64,000 bases of DNA from Siphonodentalium dalli (taxonomy: Eukaryota; Mollusca; Scaphopoda; Gadilida; Siphonodentaliidae). Location: positions 157,609,577-157,673,576 of the forward strand of contig CP136065.1 in the NCBI GenBank assembly GCA_032622095.1. The letters run 5' to 3'. This document shows, piece after piece, positions 1-12,393 of the stretch. A model generated the notes under the pieces. That model did not search any database. It was not told where the DNA came from and was given only the letters and a program-made list of their open reading frames with translations. A program made the position numbers and the translations under genes. Every line of letters begins with the position of its first letter. Within the stretch, counting starts at the first letter, position 1.

Positions 1-660
1 TACTGTCCTAGAGATTATATAGAGAGCTATTGTTCGCTGGGCGTTTGAATTATAGATAATGGGGTTTTCCGGTTGTTTTGGGACGCATTAAACGTTGTAT
101 GCGACCCCGAGTCCGGTAAAACGTGTAGTTGGAATTTCAATTTCGTTTATTGTCGTTGATTTTGGTTTGTGATAAGCTACATGCCAATTACAAATAGAAG
201 AAATGAACAATTAATTTGTAAAATGCGTATGTCAATTGATACGTATTTTAAAGAGTGTAGTCTGAGACAGCCGAGTCAGCCACCGGTTTGTTAATTAGGT
301 GCTGATCGGTGTGACAGTTTGCAGTAGGTCCCCTATTTGCGGAGATAATTTTGCGAAGGTCCCGAATTCGCGGAGGTCCCCTAAAACGGTCGAAATTTTG
401 TGATTTTAATGAGGGTACGGGTGCGTATATCTCAATTGATACGTATTTTAAAGAGGTTAGTCGGATACAGCCGAGTCAGCCATGGTTCGTTAATTGGTGC
501 TGATTGGTGTGACAATTCGCAGTAGGTCCCTATTTGCAGAGGTATATTTGCGGAGTTCCCCGAATATGCGGAGTTCCCATAAAATGGTCGAAATATGTTG
601 ATTTTAATGAGGGAACGGGTGAGTATATATATATCAATTGATACTTATTTTAAACAAATA
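1..660. repeat. Tandem repeat of about 200 bp in a dispersed repeat
   Basis: The motif TCAATTGATACGTATTTTA recurs at about 232, 432 and 634, so a unit of about 200 bp is present twice in full and once in part. Each full unit carries a GACAGCCGAGTCAGCCA stretch followed by GTTAATTAGGTGCTGAT-like sequence. The part before 180 (GAGTCCGGTAAAA, AATTTCAATTTCGTTTATTG) is shared with 20240-20560 and 27790-28100, so this is one member of a dispersed family. No coding potential is seen. Confidence 0.7.
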
Positions 661-700
661 ACGACACGATCATCATAATAGTGGTTTGTTCTATCAATCA

Positions 701-738
701 GATCATCACCACCACCATCATCATCATCATCATCATAA
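701..738. repeat. ATC/ACC trinucleotide microsatellite
   Basis: A run of CATCAC and CAT triplets. In one frame it reads as a poly-histidine tract, but the surrounding reading frame is short and has no other support. Confidence 0.9.
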
Positions 739-905
739 TGACACGGAACAAGTCTTGCGACATTTCGTCCCAATAACATTATTTGCAATGCTTGTTTACA
801 AATATATGTATCGTCATTCGATATTTACTTGTGAGTCACTTTACTTGAACATATTACTTGTCGTCGAACTCGTATTTGATATAATAGAAGAATGAGTCTA
901 TGTAT

Positions 906-1460
906 ATTTTGAATTGCTCGAGTGTTGGAGCCTCAACGGCGAAGTCTGGCAGAGAGTTCCAGCTATTTACCACCCTATGCGTGAAGAAATATTGTCCTAT
1001 GGCCTGTTAACAATGGGCAACTGTAGCTTTTTATTATGTCCTCTTGTTCTTCCTGATGAATGTCTTCATAATTGGTCACAGACATTGATATTGTAATGAC
1101 CATTCAACAGTTTATATACCTCGATTAGATCTCCTCTAAATATTCGATATTTTAAAGACATCAGATTGAGTCTTATCATTCGGTCTCGGTAGAACAGAGT
1201 TTTGATTTGACGAACTAGTTTCGTTGCTTTTATTTTTGTATTTCTCTAACACAATGCTTTGATATTTGTGATGTGGGCTCCATGCAGAGTTACAGTATTC
1301 GATGATAGGTCTGACCATGCTTATGTAGAGCGATTAGAGAGTGTCGATGTCCAAGTTCGTGAAAGTTCTGTTGACTATGCCGATGATTTGAGAAGCTTTA
1401 TTGTTTTAGGATATTGTAGGAAGGCTAATCTGGCCGTGTCAAATTGAGCTATAGCGATGT
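906..1460 (-). pseudogene. Non-LTR retrotransposon reverse-transcriptase C-terminal relic
   Basis: On the minus strand this stretch reads as a decayed 3' end of a LINE reverse transcriptase. Around 1318-1250 it gives MVRPIIEYCNSAWSPHHK, matching the family pattern 'LVRPxLEYxxxVWxPxxK'. Further on it gives MSLKYRIFRGDLIEVYKLLNG and then RTRGHNKKL, matching the usual 'LexRRxRGDlIEvYKilxG ... RtRGHxxKL' order. Frameshifts and in-frame stops (for example after NVCDQL) break the frame, so it is not functional. The order of motifs fits CR1/Jockey-type LINEs, but the clade is not certain. No 5' part, endonuclease or poly-A tail was recognised. Confidence 0.75.
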
Positions 1461-1470
1461 GATATATCGC

Positions 1471-3139
1471 AGGACAACACATTTCGGGTTTTCGTGGGGT
1501 GTGTATTCGCTGGATGTCTTATAGTTGCAGTATGTAACTATTATGACCGCGTTAATTGCTTTCGGTGTTTAGATATGAACAATGGCTGGGCCATGCACTC
1601 TTGATCCGCATTTAGAAGCTTTCTGATGTGGTGAATGAGAAACCTGCAGTAATAAGCAGTTAAAACCAATATATTTTATATTATAATTTATATGTATGGC
1701 TAATAATATGATCTTGAGGGCGTTACCATTTCTGATTATGGTTTTCTTGTTTAATTTATGTTCTATATAGTTCGGCATCAAGATGCAGGCCTGTGACGCA
1801 CACTGTCTGTGTGGACCTTTATATGTGGCACAAAATGATGTCGACGTCGTTACGGAAGTACTGTATGTCATTGTGGAAGTATAGGAAACAGCAAAATGAG
1901 CGAAATGCACGCGACACCACATTAGCATATAGGACTAAACCCAGTGTAGTGATTTTAGTTTTGTTCTTTTGTTCGGCACCAAACTTCGGGCATGCGACGC
2001 ATATAGGGCCAATACTGTCGGAGTGGGCCTTTATGCGGCACAACAATACTGTCGGAGTGGGCCTTAATGCGGCACAACTATATATACTGGTATCTTCGCA
2101 GCAGTTGATTAAATTGAACCCTGAATTGAGTCATATTGCAGCTTCTCTCCTGATTTTCACATCTGCAGATGTGTGGTTCTGCACAGCGACGTTGGTGGCA
2201 TAACAAGCTGATTCACACACAATTATAGATAAAATTGATTGAAATAGATTTTCCGAGATATAAGTTGAATAAGCTGGGATCTGGGCACGTGCAGTACTCT
2301 GATTTGTAAAGTACTTAACGCGATCGAATCTGCTAAGCTGCCTCGTTTGTTGATAATCCCAAGTCATTTGTGATTGTGAAGTAGTTATGGGTGCGCAGAT
2401 GGAACGATCGTCGTCACGTGACATCTTGTATAACAAGGTGCAGGCTGATGGGTGCATATTGAATACCAAAATGCAAGGCAAATTTTGAATTTTATTTTAT
2501 TTTATTTATTTATTTACTTATTTATTTTATTTCTTTCTTCAATTATTTATTTGTTTGTTTCTCAGTGCGGGTGAATGTCAGAACCAGTAATTTTTATTTG
2601 ACACAGGCAAATTTATGTAAATCCCTTTTGATTAGGCAAAGACAATGCATTCACTGGTTCTGCCCATGCGGTTGCGTGAATGCTTTTTCGGTTGTCAGAT
2701 GATTTTATTTACTTTTTTCGGTATGCCTGGAATCTTAAATCCAAATGTTCTTTTTTCAATTTTATCAACGACTGCATTACTTGTTGCAATCTCTCCTGGG
2801 GTGACCCAACGTGTACTGTATATGTGTAGTGTACTACTGAATACAAACACTCGAGATACAACAGCAGGGAACCGTTTATTTCATAATATAAAACTATACT
2901 TCAGCCCTCCTACGATATTCTGGAGTTTTATAGCTGAGGTTTGGTCTCCAGTACAATTTAATTATGAATCCGCATATCTAATGCAACAATTGTACAGTTA
3001 GTATGTGTGTTCCTGACTCGCACAAGGACGAGTGTTTAATAATGTTTAAGTTCCACGAATTCGTGTAATGCTATACGCGCGCGTAAAACTGTATATACAC
3101 AGTATAACTGTTATACATGCATGGGTTGATTGCAGTCCT
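1471..3139. other. Intergenic, repeat fragments only
   Basis: No gene is supported. Positions 1620-1760 are an inverted fragment of the dispersed repeat also seen at 3762-4215 (GGGCGTTACCATTTCTGA on this strand). A 34-bp word containing ACTGTCGGAGTGGGCCTT is tandemly duplicated at about 2010-2075. Positions 2490-2560 are a simple TTTA-rich tract. The 118-codon open frame at 2645-3001 has no recognisable motif. Confidence 0.5.
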
Positions 3140-3480
3140 CAGGACTAACACAAGGGTACTCAATCCGATTCGATGGTCCCCATTTCATGAGATTCCAACA
3201 ACAACAACAACAACATTTTTAGTTATCACATTAATTGCCCAAAAATAATGTTACTTGCAGTCAACTATAGTATAAAATTGCCCAAAACGTGTTATTTATC
3301 AACATTTTGTTCAACGAAATTTGGCTGAATTGTCAAATATCTAACACCCAATTCCACTTCATTTTAGAGTTGTCAATCTTCATCCGCAATTTAGTCCACG
3401 ACCGTCTGCTTGACGAATATTTGCCAGGCCGCCAAAAATTACATATCTCGGGAAATAACACATTTCAAAAATAGATACCT
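3140..3480 (+). repeat. MITE-like dispersed repeat, 'GGTACTCAAYCCG' family
   Basis: It begins with GGGTACTCAATCCGATTCGATGG, then CCAACAACAACAAC, then AAAACGTGTTATTTATCAAC. The same order appears at 37374-37793 (inverted), 37860-38292, 44522-45001 and 55135-55580. Its apparent reading frame (3289-3474) is shared by the repeats and is not a gene. Confidence 0.65.
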
Positions 3481-3761
3481 GATCAGCCTGAGCTTTGATG
3501 TACACTACGGTCGACTCGCATATATAAGAGAATGCATTGGCATGGGGGTCTTTAATGTTGCGCCAGCAGAGCTCCCATCGTGAAAGGGTTAAATTGAGGC
3601 TTGAAAAGCAAGTGAGCTTTTAAAGTAACATGGAACACCCCGCTGTGATATTCATAATGTTATAACAGATAATCATGCCAAACTAATTGAGTTTAATAAA
3701 GTTTATATGCTATTATAGGCAGAAATCAGCGACGTTGTTATAAACGAAATGCACTCAGTGA

Positions 3762-4215
3762 CAAGAAAACCATAGTCAGAAATGGTAGCGCCCTCAAGAT
3801 CATATTATTAGGCATATATATATATAAATTATAATATAAAATATATTGGTTTCATGAATGCACCACCTCAGAATTCCGTTAAACAACAAATCCTTCAAAT
3901 TATTACAACTACGGCTTTTTACTGCATGTTTCTCATTCACCACACCAGAAATCCTCCAAATGCGGACCAAAAATCTACTAATCGGATTAAATACACGCCG
4001 GTACTTCGCAATACAGCATTTTATACATTCCAAATGATACATACTTCATCAGCAAATTTAGCTGTTATTTTATGCATTGTGTTCCCGCAATAAAATCTTC
4101 AAGAGTGGCCCAGCCATTGTTCATACCAAAATATTGAAAGCATTTAACGCGGTCATAAAAGTTACATACTGCAACAATGAGACATCTGCGAAGATGCGTC
4201 CGCGAAACCCGTAAA
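3762..4215 (+). repeat. Dispersed repeat, 'AGAAATGGTAGCGCCCTCAAG' family
   Basis: Shared with 18590-18960 and 26140-26505 on the same strand, and with inverted fragments at 1620-1760, 20600-20690 and 28150-28240. Common blocks include ATCATATTATTAGGCATATA, GGTTTCATGAATGCAC and AGAGTGGCCCAG. The open frames within it shift between copies, so it is not coding. Confidence 0.65.
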
Positions 4216-4365
4216 TGTGTTGTCCTGAGAGATATCCCCATCGCCCCATAGCTCCATTGACACGGCCAGATCAGCCTTACTATAATTTCATAAAATAACT
4301 TGCATCGCGTGAAATCCGAAATGTGTTTTCCTGTCAGATATCCCCATCGCCCCATTGGCACGGCC
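4212..4365. repeat. Two direct copies of a 50-bp word
   Basis: AAATGTGTTGTCCTGAGAGATATCCCCATCGCCCCAT-like sequence at about 4212 recurs at about 4318 (AAATGTGTTTTCCTGTCAGATATCCCC). Both are followed by CACGGCCAGA. Confidence 0.6.
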
Positions 4366-4657
4366 AGAAGAGCGAATCAGTAAACACCCATACTGTGTGC
4401 GTAACTATTGTTGGCAGATTCATTGCTGTGTGTTTATCACCAAATAATTCGTCCCGAATAAAGTAGTAACATTTACATGTGTGCGTATTCCAAGCGACGT
4501 TTTCTCTGAAACGGTACAGTCGATATGGTTATAAACGGTACAGTCGATATGGTTAGAAGTTTTGGCAATCTTAGTTGATTACTCCATTCTTACCGTGTAG
4601 GTAGTGTTTTGGATACTAACTTATTAGTTTTATTCACTGAAATGAGTACTCAATATG

Positions 4658-4900
4658 TCACGAACTCGCGGCCATATTGGATCCACCTGCATGTCCGGTT
4701 CCGTGGTTTTAGTGCTACAGGTCAAAGTTCTGGAGTAGCATTTACATATATGGAAGTCATGAATATTCAAAAGCTCCATATATGGAAATGCTACTCCAGG
4801 GCTTTAACCTGTAGCACCAAAACCACAGAACCGGGGCTGGACGAATCTCTGAAACATCGGAACGGGGTTGGATGAATCCAATACGGCCGCGACTCGGTGA
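4658..4900. repeat. Palindromic foldback/MITE, about 240 bp
   Basis: The left arm (CTCGCGGCCATATTGGATCC ... CCGGTTCCGTGGTTTTAGTG ... CTGGAGTAGCATTT) is repeated in inverted form on the right (AAATGCTACTCCAG ... CACCAAAACCACAGAACCGG ... CCAATACGGCCGCGAC). A short spacer lies around 4760-4770. It is a hairpin-forming non-autonomous element or an inverted duplication. No clear target duplication is seen. Confidence 0.7.
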
Positions 4901-4904
4901 TCTC

Positions 4905-5757
4905 GCTTATCGACGTCGTATGCGTTCCATCGCTGGTTGTAATATATATAATAACGTGTCACGGCAGGTTGCATCTGATCGTGATCAAGCGAAAAATAAC
5001 TCAGCATAAATGCACTAGAAAAAATCACCACGCTCACCATGGAAGTATCGAGCTGATCAGAGTTTAATCAGTGATTACGGATGTTGATGATCGGGTAACA
5101 AGTACTTTACATACTTATATCCGTTTTATTTGCGATATTTATACATCTCGGCGGATATTTATAAATCATATCATGTAGTTATGGGGAGTTTATTACCCCA
5201 ATATACGCTTCCCCATTCCTCAGATAGCAATTGATGGTCAATTGTCGTTTTTTTCAATTTCGGGAATTTTCATTCAGAATGATAAGAATGTTGGAGGCGT
5301 GGATAACAGCATGGAGTATATAATATCGATTATATAAACAACGGTTACAACGCCAGTTACCTTTGAGATCCTAATTACCGTGGGTCCTATTATGGGTATT
5401 TATAGTTGACACGGAACCGAGTTTTGTGTGAAGTGAACTCCCGTATATTATAGTTGAAATGATTTTGTTTACATTATTAGTCTCTAACCTGACTGATAAA
5501 CTTCCTTTCTATCAATAATCAATGAACATACAGATACATTGATATGAATTCGAGTCTCATTGTAATGACCCATTACATGTACATAATAAGTTCAACAGGA
5601 TGCACGATAAGGTTCCATCTAAAACAGGTAGAATGCAATACCAATTTAGCGACCAAGCAAATATATAGATGTGTATATATTTAACCTCGGTTGTTGTTGT
5701 TTTTTGTTTTGTTTGTTGGTTGTTTATGTTTTTTTAAATCAGATTTCACAATACGAG
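4905..5757. other. Intergenic, no gene seen
   Basis: AT-rich sequence without coding signal on either strand. Open frames are short and overlap in both directions. Confidence 0.4.
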
Positions 5758-6330
5758 ATTTTAGCTCAACTTTACAACGTAAAGTTTGAGCTATTGCCAT
5801 TGGTTGGCGTCCGTTCTGTCGTCCGTCCGTCCGTCCGTGCGTCAACAATTTCATTTGGCACGCCCTACAGGCCGCATCCCCCATCGTTATCTTCACCAAA
5901 CTTGATATGTAGCTTCAGGGTGACATATAGATGGGAGAAATCGAATTTTTCCGAATTTCGATGAAAAACATGGCCGCCAGCAGCCATCTTGGATTTCAAA
6001 TTTGAGTTCATCGGCACACCCTACAGGCCGTATTTATGGCCAGATAATTTTTTGATTTTGCAGGCACGATTGTGATTACATGTAGATGGGAGCTATCGAA
6101 TTTGAACGATTTTCGATGAAAAACATGGCCACCGGCAGCCATCTTGGATTTTACTCTTTGCATGACTAAATCATTTGGCACACCCTACAGACAACATCCC
6201 TCATCCGATCATCACCAAACTTCATATGGATCTTCGGGGTGACCTCTAGATCGGCCATCTTGGAATTTACTCTTTGTATGACTAAATCCTGTGGCACACC
6301 CTGCAGGTCACATCTCTCATCCGATCGGAT
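5758..6330 (-). mobile_element. CAAGATGGC tandem-unit element, copy A (truncated)
   Basis: It begins TTTTAGCTCAACTTTACAAC and continues into AAAGTTTGAGCTATTGCCA, a GTCCGTCCGTCCGT stretch, and units containing GGCCGCCAGCAGCCATCTTGG. This is the reverse complement of the 3' end and units of the element at 12394-13487, so it lies on the minus strand. The distal end with the AGTGTCAATGACACT palindrome was not found, so it is probably truncated. About three diverged units are present, spaced roughly 160-170 bp. Confidence 0.7.
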
Positions 6331-6339
6331 TGCAGGACC

Positions 6340-9300
6340 GTTCTGTATATCATTTCACTATTGCGTCTCAGAAATGAACTTTCCAAAATTGTTGGTAAAT
6401 ATCACAGTAATTTTACAAGTATGTCAAAACGATCAAAAATTTAATGTTATAATGAAAAATTATAACCCTGAAATAAGCAGCAAAATCAGCAACGTGGTTC
6501 GGCGCTTCTTTGATAAGCGTTCTGAATGAATATTATGCCTACCATCGCACAATAAAATGCATGTAGCTAGACATGCAATGTTCACATGTAATTGTTTATT
6601 AATTATTGTTTTATTAATAATTGTATTGTTGGAATACTGCCTTTATTTGTGTTTATGCAAATAAATCGTATCGTTGTGTGCAAATTAACCCAGTGATCTC
6701 TCGATGAACGTCATGCGATCGATAAGCGATTCCTTGGGCAGGTTGAACTGGCAGTCCAAATCCATTTCATAGCAAATTGACCCCACTATATATATAGCCT
6801 CTTTGTTCACATATTCTGATACTCACGTTCGGTTTTCTATATCAACGTCCAATTGTACATCCGTTCCTCTTCCTAGCTCAACTTTGGGCGTTTCTGTGTC
6901 TCGCATAGGAATCCCTGTTTCCTCTGACCGCCCTTCGCCCGTATCCGACATGAGTTGAACTAACACAAACGGACGATCAAAATGTTTTTCCTCAAATTTT
7001 TAACTTCAATATGAAGGCCAAAGAGAGTTCCGTTTAACGTGCTAGATGACCTCATATATGAAAAAAACCATCTGCTCTTCAAATCAACAAGTATTTTGTC
7101 CATTGTGCTTCAAAGTAAAAATGACAAATTAAAAAGAATTTCAGCGGAAGTACTAATCCAAAACGTCAGTGGTGAGAGAGACCAGAATATATTCATCACA
7201 GAGAGGTGCATCTTATTTTAATGTGTGCAATCTAATTCTCCAGCCCACTGCAAATTTAAATTATTGCGGATTGTCTCTGTGTTGCGACCGAATGGTCGGC
7301 GTTCTATAGTTTTTGAAATACTAAAGCAAGTAGAAGACTTAATATTTGTTAAATATTGTTTGTCTCTTCCCTGGACTTTATTTATTTATGTAGAGGTATT
7401 AAATGATGCTATTGGTCAGAGATAACAGTCAACAGGAACGCACCCGTCACTATAAGAAGTATTTTCCGTATGTGTTTCAACACATTCAAGACTACATGTA
7501 TTTCTAGAAATTTACCCTGCTCTGTGTAAGATAAGATAAGATCAGATTTATTGGCATAAACACCAACAAAGGCAGTGTGCTAAGAATACAATGCGTAATA
7601 AAACAATAATTAATAAATAATTGCATGTGAACATGTCATGTCTATAATAATTATAACTATACACGTGTTTTATTGTGTGGTGGTGTGCATAATATTCATT
7701 CTGAACGCTTTGTGTATGTTTTGATTGAAAGTCTATCGTTTAAAATTCTTCCACCATATGTTTAACTTGTGTTTTTGGGGACAAAGAACGAAAATGCATC
7801 TTTAAAGAGAGTTTCATAGAAAGTTTTGTTGTTGTTGTTGTTGTCTTCGTCGTCGTCTTTGTTGTCACGTTTAAAGATGCTATATCTCCCCTCTTTCCGA
7901 CAGCACTTCCAATAACAATAACTTCTTCTCAGTGCATGTTTCAAGTTATTTTTACCATAGAACACAAAAAGTGGAACTTCTGGCGTTTAACATATTAATT
8001 TTAACTGAATATATAGTCTTTTACTATGTAGATAGATATATTTTCAATCAAAAATGTTGCAATGTTCTAAAAAGCCACATTTTCTGTAGCTCGGATCATA
8101 TAAATTACAAACAAATAATTCCTAGTGACAGAAGTTCCTGTTGACTGATCTCTCTGGATCAAAATTATTATGTTACCCCCCCCCCCCCCCCCCCCCCCCC
8201 CCGAGAGTGTGCAGGGAAGAGATACACCATCTTTATAAGTCGATGTTAACTATTAAAGATTTCAAATCGGATGATAGCGACGTGCAACAAGTCAGCTAGT
8301 AGAACGAATTATTATTTTTCCGTTTGCACAAATGCAAGCCACACACAAGACGTGTTAAAGTAGGGCGCCGAAAAGTGTTAAATCCAATGGATAATTTTAA
8401 CAGGAGTGATATTTATTACACGCTTGTTCCTAGAATTACAGTGTTATTGCTGTTCCATATTTACAAATCCGCATGGAACGTACTATAATACGTTCCATAC
8501 GCATCTCGTTGACGTAAAATGACGTACATGACGTTCGCCTCAACCATGAAACTGGAACTATTTAAATAAAAGAATCATCACACATGACAAACACGCCCTG
8601 TATGAGGCTAAATCAACGCTCTTTAAAAACACTTCTTCGAATATTTCCGTTATTTCGTCAACAACTCTTCTTCAGATATCTCCGTTATTTCGTCAAAAAC
8701 ACTTCTTCTCATACAAATCACCGTTATTTAGCAAATTAATATTATTTATAGAGTTATTGCCCTTCATATTAAATATGAAGCTAACATTCAGGATTAGCAA
8801 AATATGTCTTCATTTAGTGGACAATCCCAAGCTCGCGTGCCACGCGTGGTTGGATTGTCCATTTATTAATGACCATTTTAGGTACCGATTGTCCATTTAT
8901 AAGTGGACAATCCTTGAAGAATTGCCTGGTGTATCACCTAATACGCACAAGCTTGACTACCAAGAGATATCTTATCGGGGTCCACGATATGATGGCTCTT
9001 GATATACTGGGTGTATATATGTGAGTGACCGTTTACAGGCAATAGCCTGTCCAGCAGATAATCTCTAAGTCGGATAGTTAATTTGGCCGTTTGTATGACA
9101 ATATCGAGCTTACACATGGGAATTAGTTGATCTGAAAGAAATATGCAAGTTAACCTTAATTGACCATTTCGGATAATTGAAATATCATTGAAGTAGGCCT
9201 ATATATATATATACCTGGCGACGAGGGCCAGTCTAATATATACTTGTTCACTCACAAAAAGTATATCCAATTTTAAGCCATGTTCAGTTACACGTACAGG

Positions 9301-9640
9301 TGACGTGCATGCGCTATCGTGCTGTAGCAGAGATTGATCGATATAACAGGAAAAGTCACGAGAAATTAAATTATGGCGCCAAGTTTTCCCAGAATGCAGA
9401 TTGCGTGCAAGACGGCGCATTGTTTTTATCTCTATATCAAAACTGGTAAGAATTTTTAGAAAACACGTATTTCTCGGGGCACTATATATACAGTTTAACA
9501 CGTACGTGTGCACGGCGGCTTTATTTCCTGCTCACGACACAACAAATTTGTGCACTTCCCTTTTCATCAATTTATTTGCGTTTATGTTTTGCAAGACTAT
9601 CCATCTCGTGGTTGGACAGGCTAATCAACACATATCATAT
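6340..9640. other. Intergenic, no gene supported
   Basis: AT-rich with scattered short open frames and no recognisable domain. It includes a 27-base poly-C run (8176-8202) and CAA/GTT triplet tracts near 7830. TTGTCCATTTATxAxTGxxCA-type inverted words lie around 8819-8913. One AACGCTCTTTAAA word, recurrent elsewhere in the window, is at about 8616. Confidence 0.4.
8176..8202. repeat. Poly-C homopolymer, 27 bases
   Basis: Uninterrupted C run. Its length is likely uncertain in any assembly. Confidence 0.95.
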
Positions 9641-9781
9641 GGTCTGTACTAATAGATATGAATTTTGTTTGTAGGTTTGTGTGTCCGCGTATCTGCGAAC
9701 AAACGGCTGGACCATGACCCATGGAGCATTATTAGATAGGTACAGTTCACCTCAGATGTCTTAAATGGGCACTGATAATTA

Positions 9782-10040
9782 TCTCTACTATATATTTTGG
9801 GACTTCTGTTTGTCTGTTTGTTAGTCTGTTTGTTAGCAATGGCCGGGAAAACTGTCGGACGGATTTCGACGAAATTTGATACTTAGGGATACTTTTGTCC
9901 GGGGAGTGTTTTGGACGGGTCAAATCGTGACCCCGACATGACCTTGACCTTCAAAATGGTAAATTCAATGTCAAATCGCGCCTTTCGACGGATGAAAGCA
10001 GAGGGGAAACAGCCCGGACGAAGTCGGGTCACCCTGCTAG
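9782..10040 (+). mobile_element. Non-autonomous Helitron, about 258 bp
   Basis: It starts TCTCTACTATATATTTTGGG after an A and ends ...GGTCACCCTGCTAG before a T, as expected for insertion between A and T. The 3' hairpin is CCCGG-ACGAAG-TCGGG at about 10013-10028, followed by CTAG at 10037-10040. There is no open frame for a Rep/helicase. The exact 5' base could be 9782 or 9784. Confidence 0.75.
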
Positions 10041-11060
10041 TCTACTATATATTTTGTGACGTCCGTATATATATGTGTCCTTTATAGACTCGAAAACGGC
10101 TCAACCGATTGAGCCCAAACTTCATATCTAAGGGTAAAAAAAACCCACGGGAAGTGTCATCGCACCGCTTCTGAGAACGTCCGAGCACCCCCTTCACCAT
10201 TCCCCCTGCCACCGTCCTTGTAGTCGATGGGTTAAATACTTGCCGAAATTTTAGAGTTACTTCGCCTACATCATACAGAAACATGTGATGGCAGAATTCG
10301 CGTTTCTGATGAAAACGTTACCAAGTTTTCTCCACTCAATTCTCTTAAAATGCACCCTAATCGGTCAAATTCTTTCGATAATTTTATCTAAATACATCTT
10401 AGCTATTATTCGGATCAGCTCTCCGTCAAAAAAGTTATAGTTGGACCAAAACGACACTTGAGAAAAGTTTGTTTACAATATCAACGCACAGCCGACGCTG
10501 GAAATTTAGCATCGAAACAATTTAATTTCTTCCATCTAAAACATAATTACGTGTTTGACTGTCATTTTAAGAATATATAAGTATTACACGCAGACACACG
10601 AAGTCTCAGCTTAAAATTTTGAAAAATAAGAGTTTTATCGACATAAATCGATTTGAATGGGAAATCATATGTTAATAAATTTTAGGGCTCTGCGAGTGTT
10701 TTCTGAGCTGCTACATATTGGTCACCAGGGTCCAAATTTGACCAGTTCTACCTCATATCTTTTGCTTTTGGAAACTGGGGATATCTAATTTCGTACTTAT
10801 GGCTTCCAAGGGATGGGGGAGATTTTCGTCGGGTCAGTTTGTCCGCCGGAGGTGACATTGACCTGAACGGGTACCCACAAATTACCTTGGACGATATCTC
10901 GGTCGTCAGCGGTGACATCGACGTGCAATTTGTTATATTTGTCAACTCGGGACGGGTAATGCTGTCAGCGTGCCTGTGCGGGGTTACCTTGAAAAACTAA
11001 AATTAATGGATCGACCAAAGCCATGGGACCAATCCCGCCAGTGGCGGGCTAATCTGCTAG
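10041..11060 (+). mobile_element. Non-autonomous Helitron, 1020 bp
   Basis: It starts TCTACTATATATTTTGTGAC directly after the CTAG of the preceding element. Its 3' end has a perfect 6-bp hairpin CCCGCC-AGT-GGCGGG (11034-11048), then CTAG at 11057-11060, then a host T. It therefore has all the terminal hallmarks of a Helitron. No helicase or Rep domain is seen, so it is non-autonomous. Confidence 0.85.
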
Positions 11061-11717
11061 TTGATATATATTTTGACTAGAGGCGACCAAAATGTTTTAC
11101 ATATGGGTAATTTGACTCGGGGAATCTTATTAGATATGTCCCGTTGACCTCAGATGTCTTAAAATGGCACTAATAATTAATTTAACTAAATAATTAATTA
11201 TATACCCAAAATTGTTGCAATCTGGTCCGTGAAAATTGAACACCCGTAGCGTGTCATGAGATATATAGATGTCGTTGCCCTCAGACAACTTAGGCAAATA
11301 TGAGCAATAAAGAGCGTTCCTTGTCAGCTTAGAAGATATGTAGGAAAATTGGTACAGATGGGACACCTGGCCAGTGGATTGTCATGGGATAAGCGCATTT
11401 GACCTCAGATGACTTAAAGAGGGACTAATCAATCATATGATCAACAAACAGCGTTTATTATCAGCCCAGATGGTATGTGGGTAAATTGATGCACACAAGT
11501 AAAACGACACGGGGTTGGATAGGTGCTGTTGACCTAAAATGACTGCAAGAGGCTATAATAATTAGCAATAAAGAGCGTTTATTATCAACTTAGATGTAAC
11601 TTTATCCGGAGAGTCATGCAATATGCGCTGTTTACCCCAGATGACTAATAATTATTTTAAATTGTCACTAATTAATTACGAGTCTTCACCCGAGCAACAC
11701 TGGGTACCCCTGCTGTA

Positions 11718-12393
11718 TATTACATAGGTTATGAAAGTGAACTCAATAAGTTAATAAAAGTGCCAATGCACTTGGAATGTTTGCACCCATGCACTCACAA
11801 ACAGCACACATCTTTGATGGTCGTGTCAAGGTTCTGTTTCAATGATGACTGATTCTCGTACCATTTACATTAGCCATCTGCCAGCCATTCTGTGTGATAT
11901 ATATCTTTACTGTCAACAACTTTCTTTATAAATCAAGATTAACCGCGGATTATGCGTTTTCTGGTAGGATGCCAGTCTGTTTGAAATGCGGTTTGAATTC
12001 TCTTTAAACTATGTGGATAAAAAGCCCATAATATATCACATAAAAATGAACCTTTACAATTCTCGAGAATCCATGAACCTTCTAGCAATATATAGACCAA
12101 TATATTACGACAGAAATTTCGAAAGTTCCCGTGGACCGTCAACAAATTATTGTCAATTTCCAATATTTGAATAATATACGGCCGGGTTTAGATAGATAAA
12201 TTCAAACGCCATGTAGTCACTGAACTACAATTGCCTGATTGGTTCCATCGCCATGCATTAGCTGACCATTGGTACACGAGCTGATAGCGTCTGAAGTTTG
12301 AATTTAGAAGTTCTTGATCTAACCCTGTCTAATAATGAACAAAGGGGTCGGAGCACAAGGTTGGTGACATCGTGTGAATTTGAATGGCAAATG
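11718..12393. other. Intergenic, no gene seen
   Basis: No coding or repeat structure is recognised apart from short overlapping open frames on both strands. Confidence 0.35.

Larger units (their letters stand above)
9640..11717 (+). mobile_element. Older Helitron-like repeat hosting two younger Helitrons
   Basis: Related words (TTGACCTCAGATGTCTTAAA followed by GGCACTAATAATT) occur at about 9750, 11145, 11400 and in decayed form near 11530 and 11640. They form a degenerate tandem array. At 11689-11717 the array ends in CCCGAGCAACACTGGGTACCCCTGCTG, which resembles an eroded Helitron 3' end (hairpin, then CTGCTAG). The array is interrupted by the two elements at 9782-11060. The outer limits are approximate. 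Confidence 0.45.

Noticed and set aside
686-895. Frame with a poly-histidine run
   Set aside because: Product of a CAT/CAC microsatellite. The rest of the frame has no recognisable feature.
2645-3001. 118-codon plus-strand frame
   Set aside because: No motif, no splice or codon-bias support, and repeat-rich surroundings. Such a length can occur by chance.
3854-4093. 79-codon frame in the dispersed repeat at 3762-4215
   Set aside because: The corresponding copies at 18590 and 26140 have frameshifts and stops in this frame.
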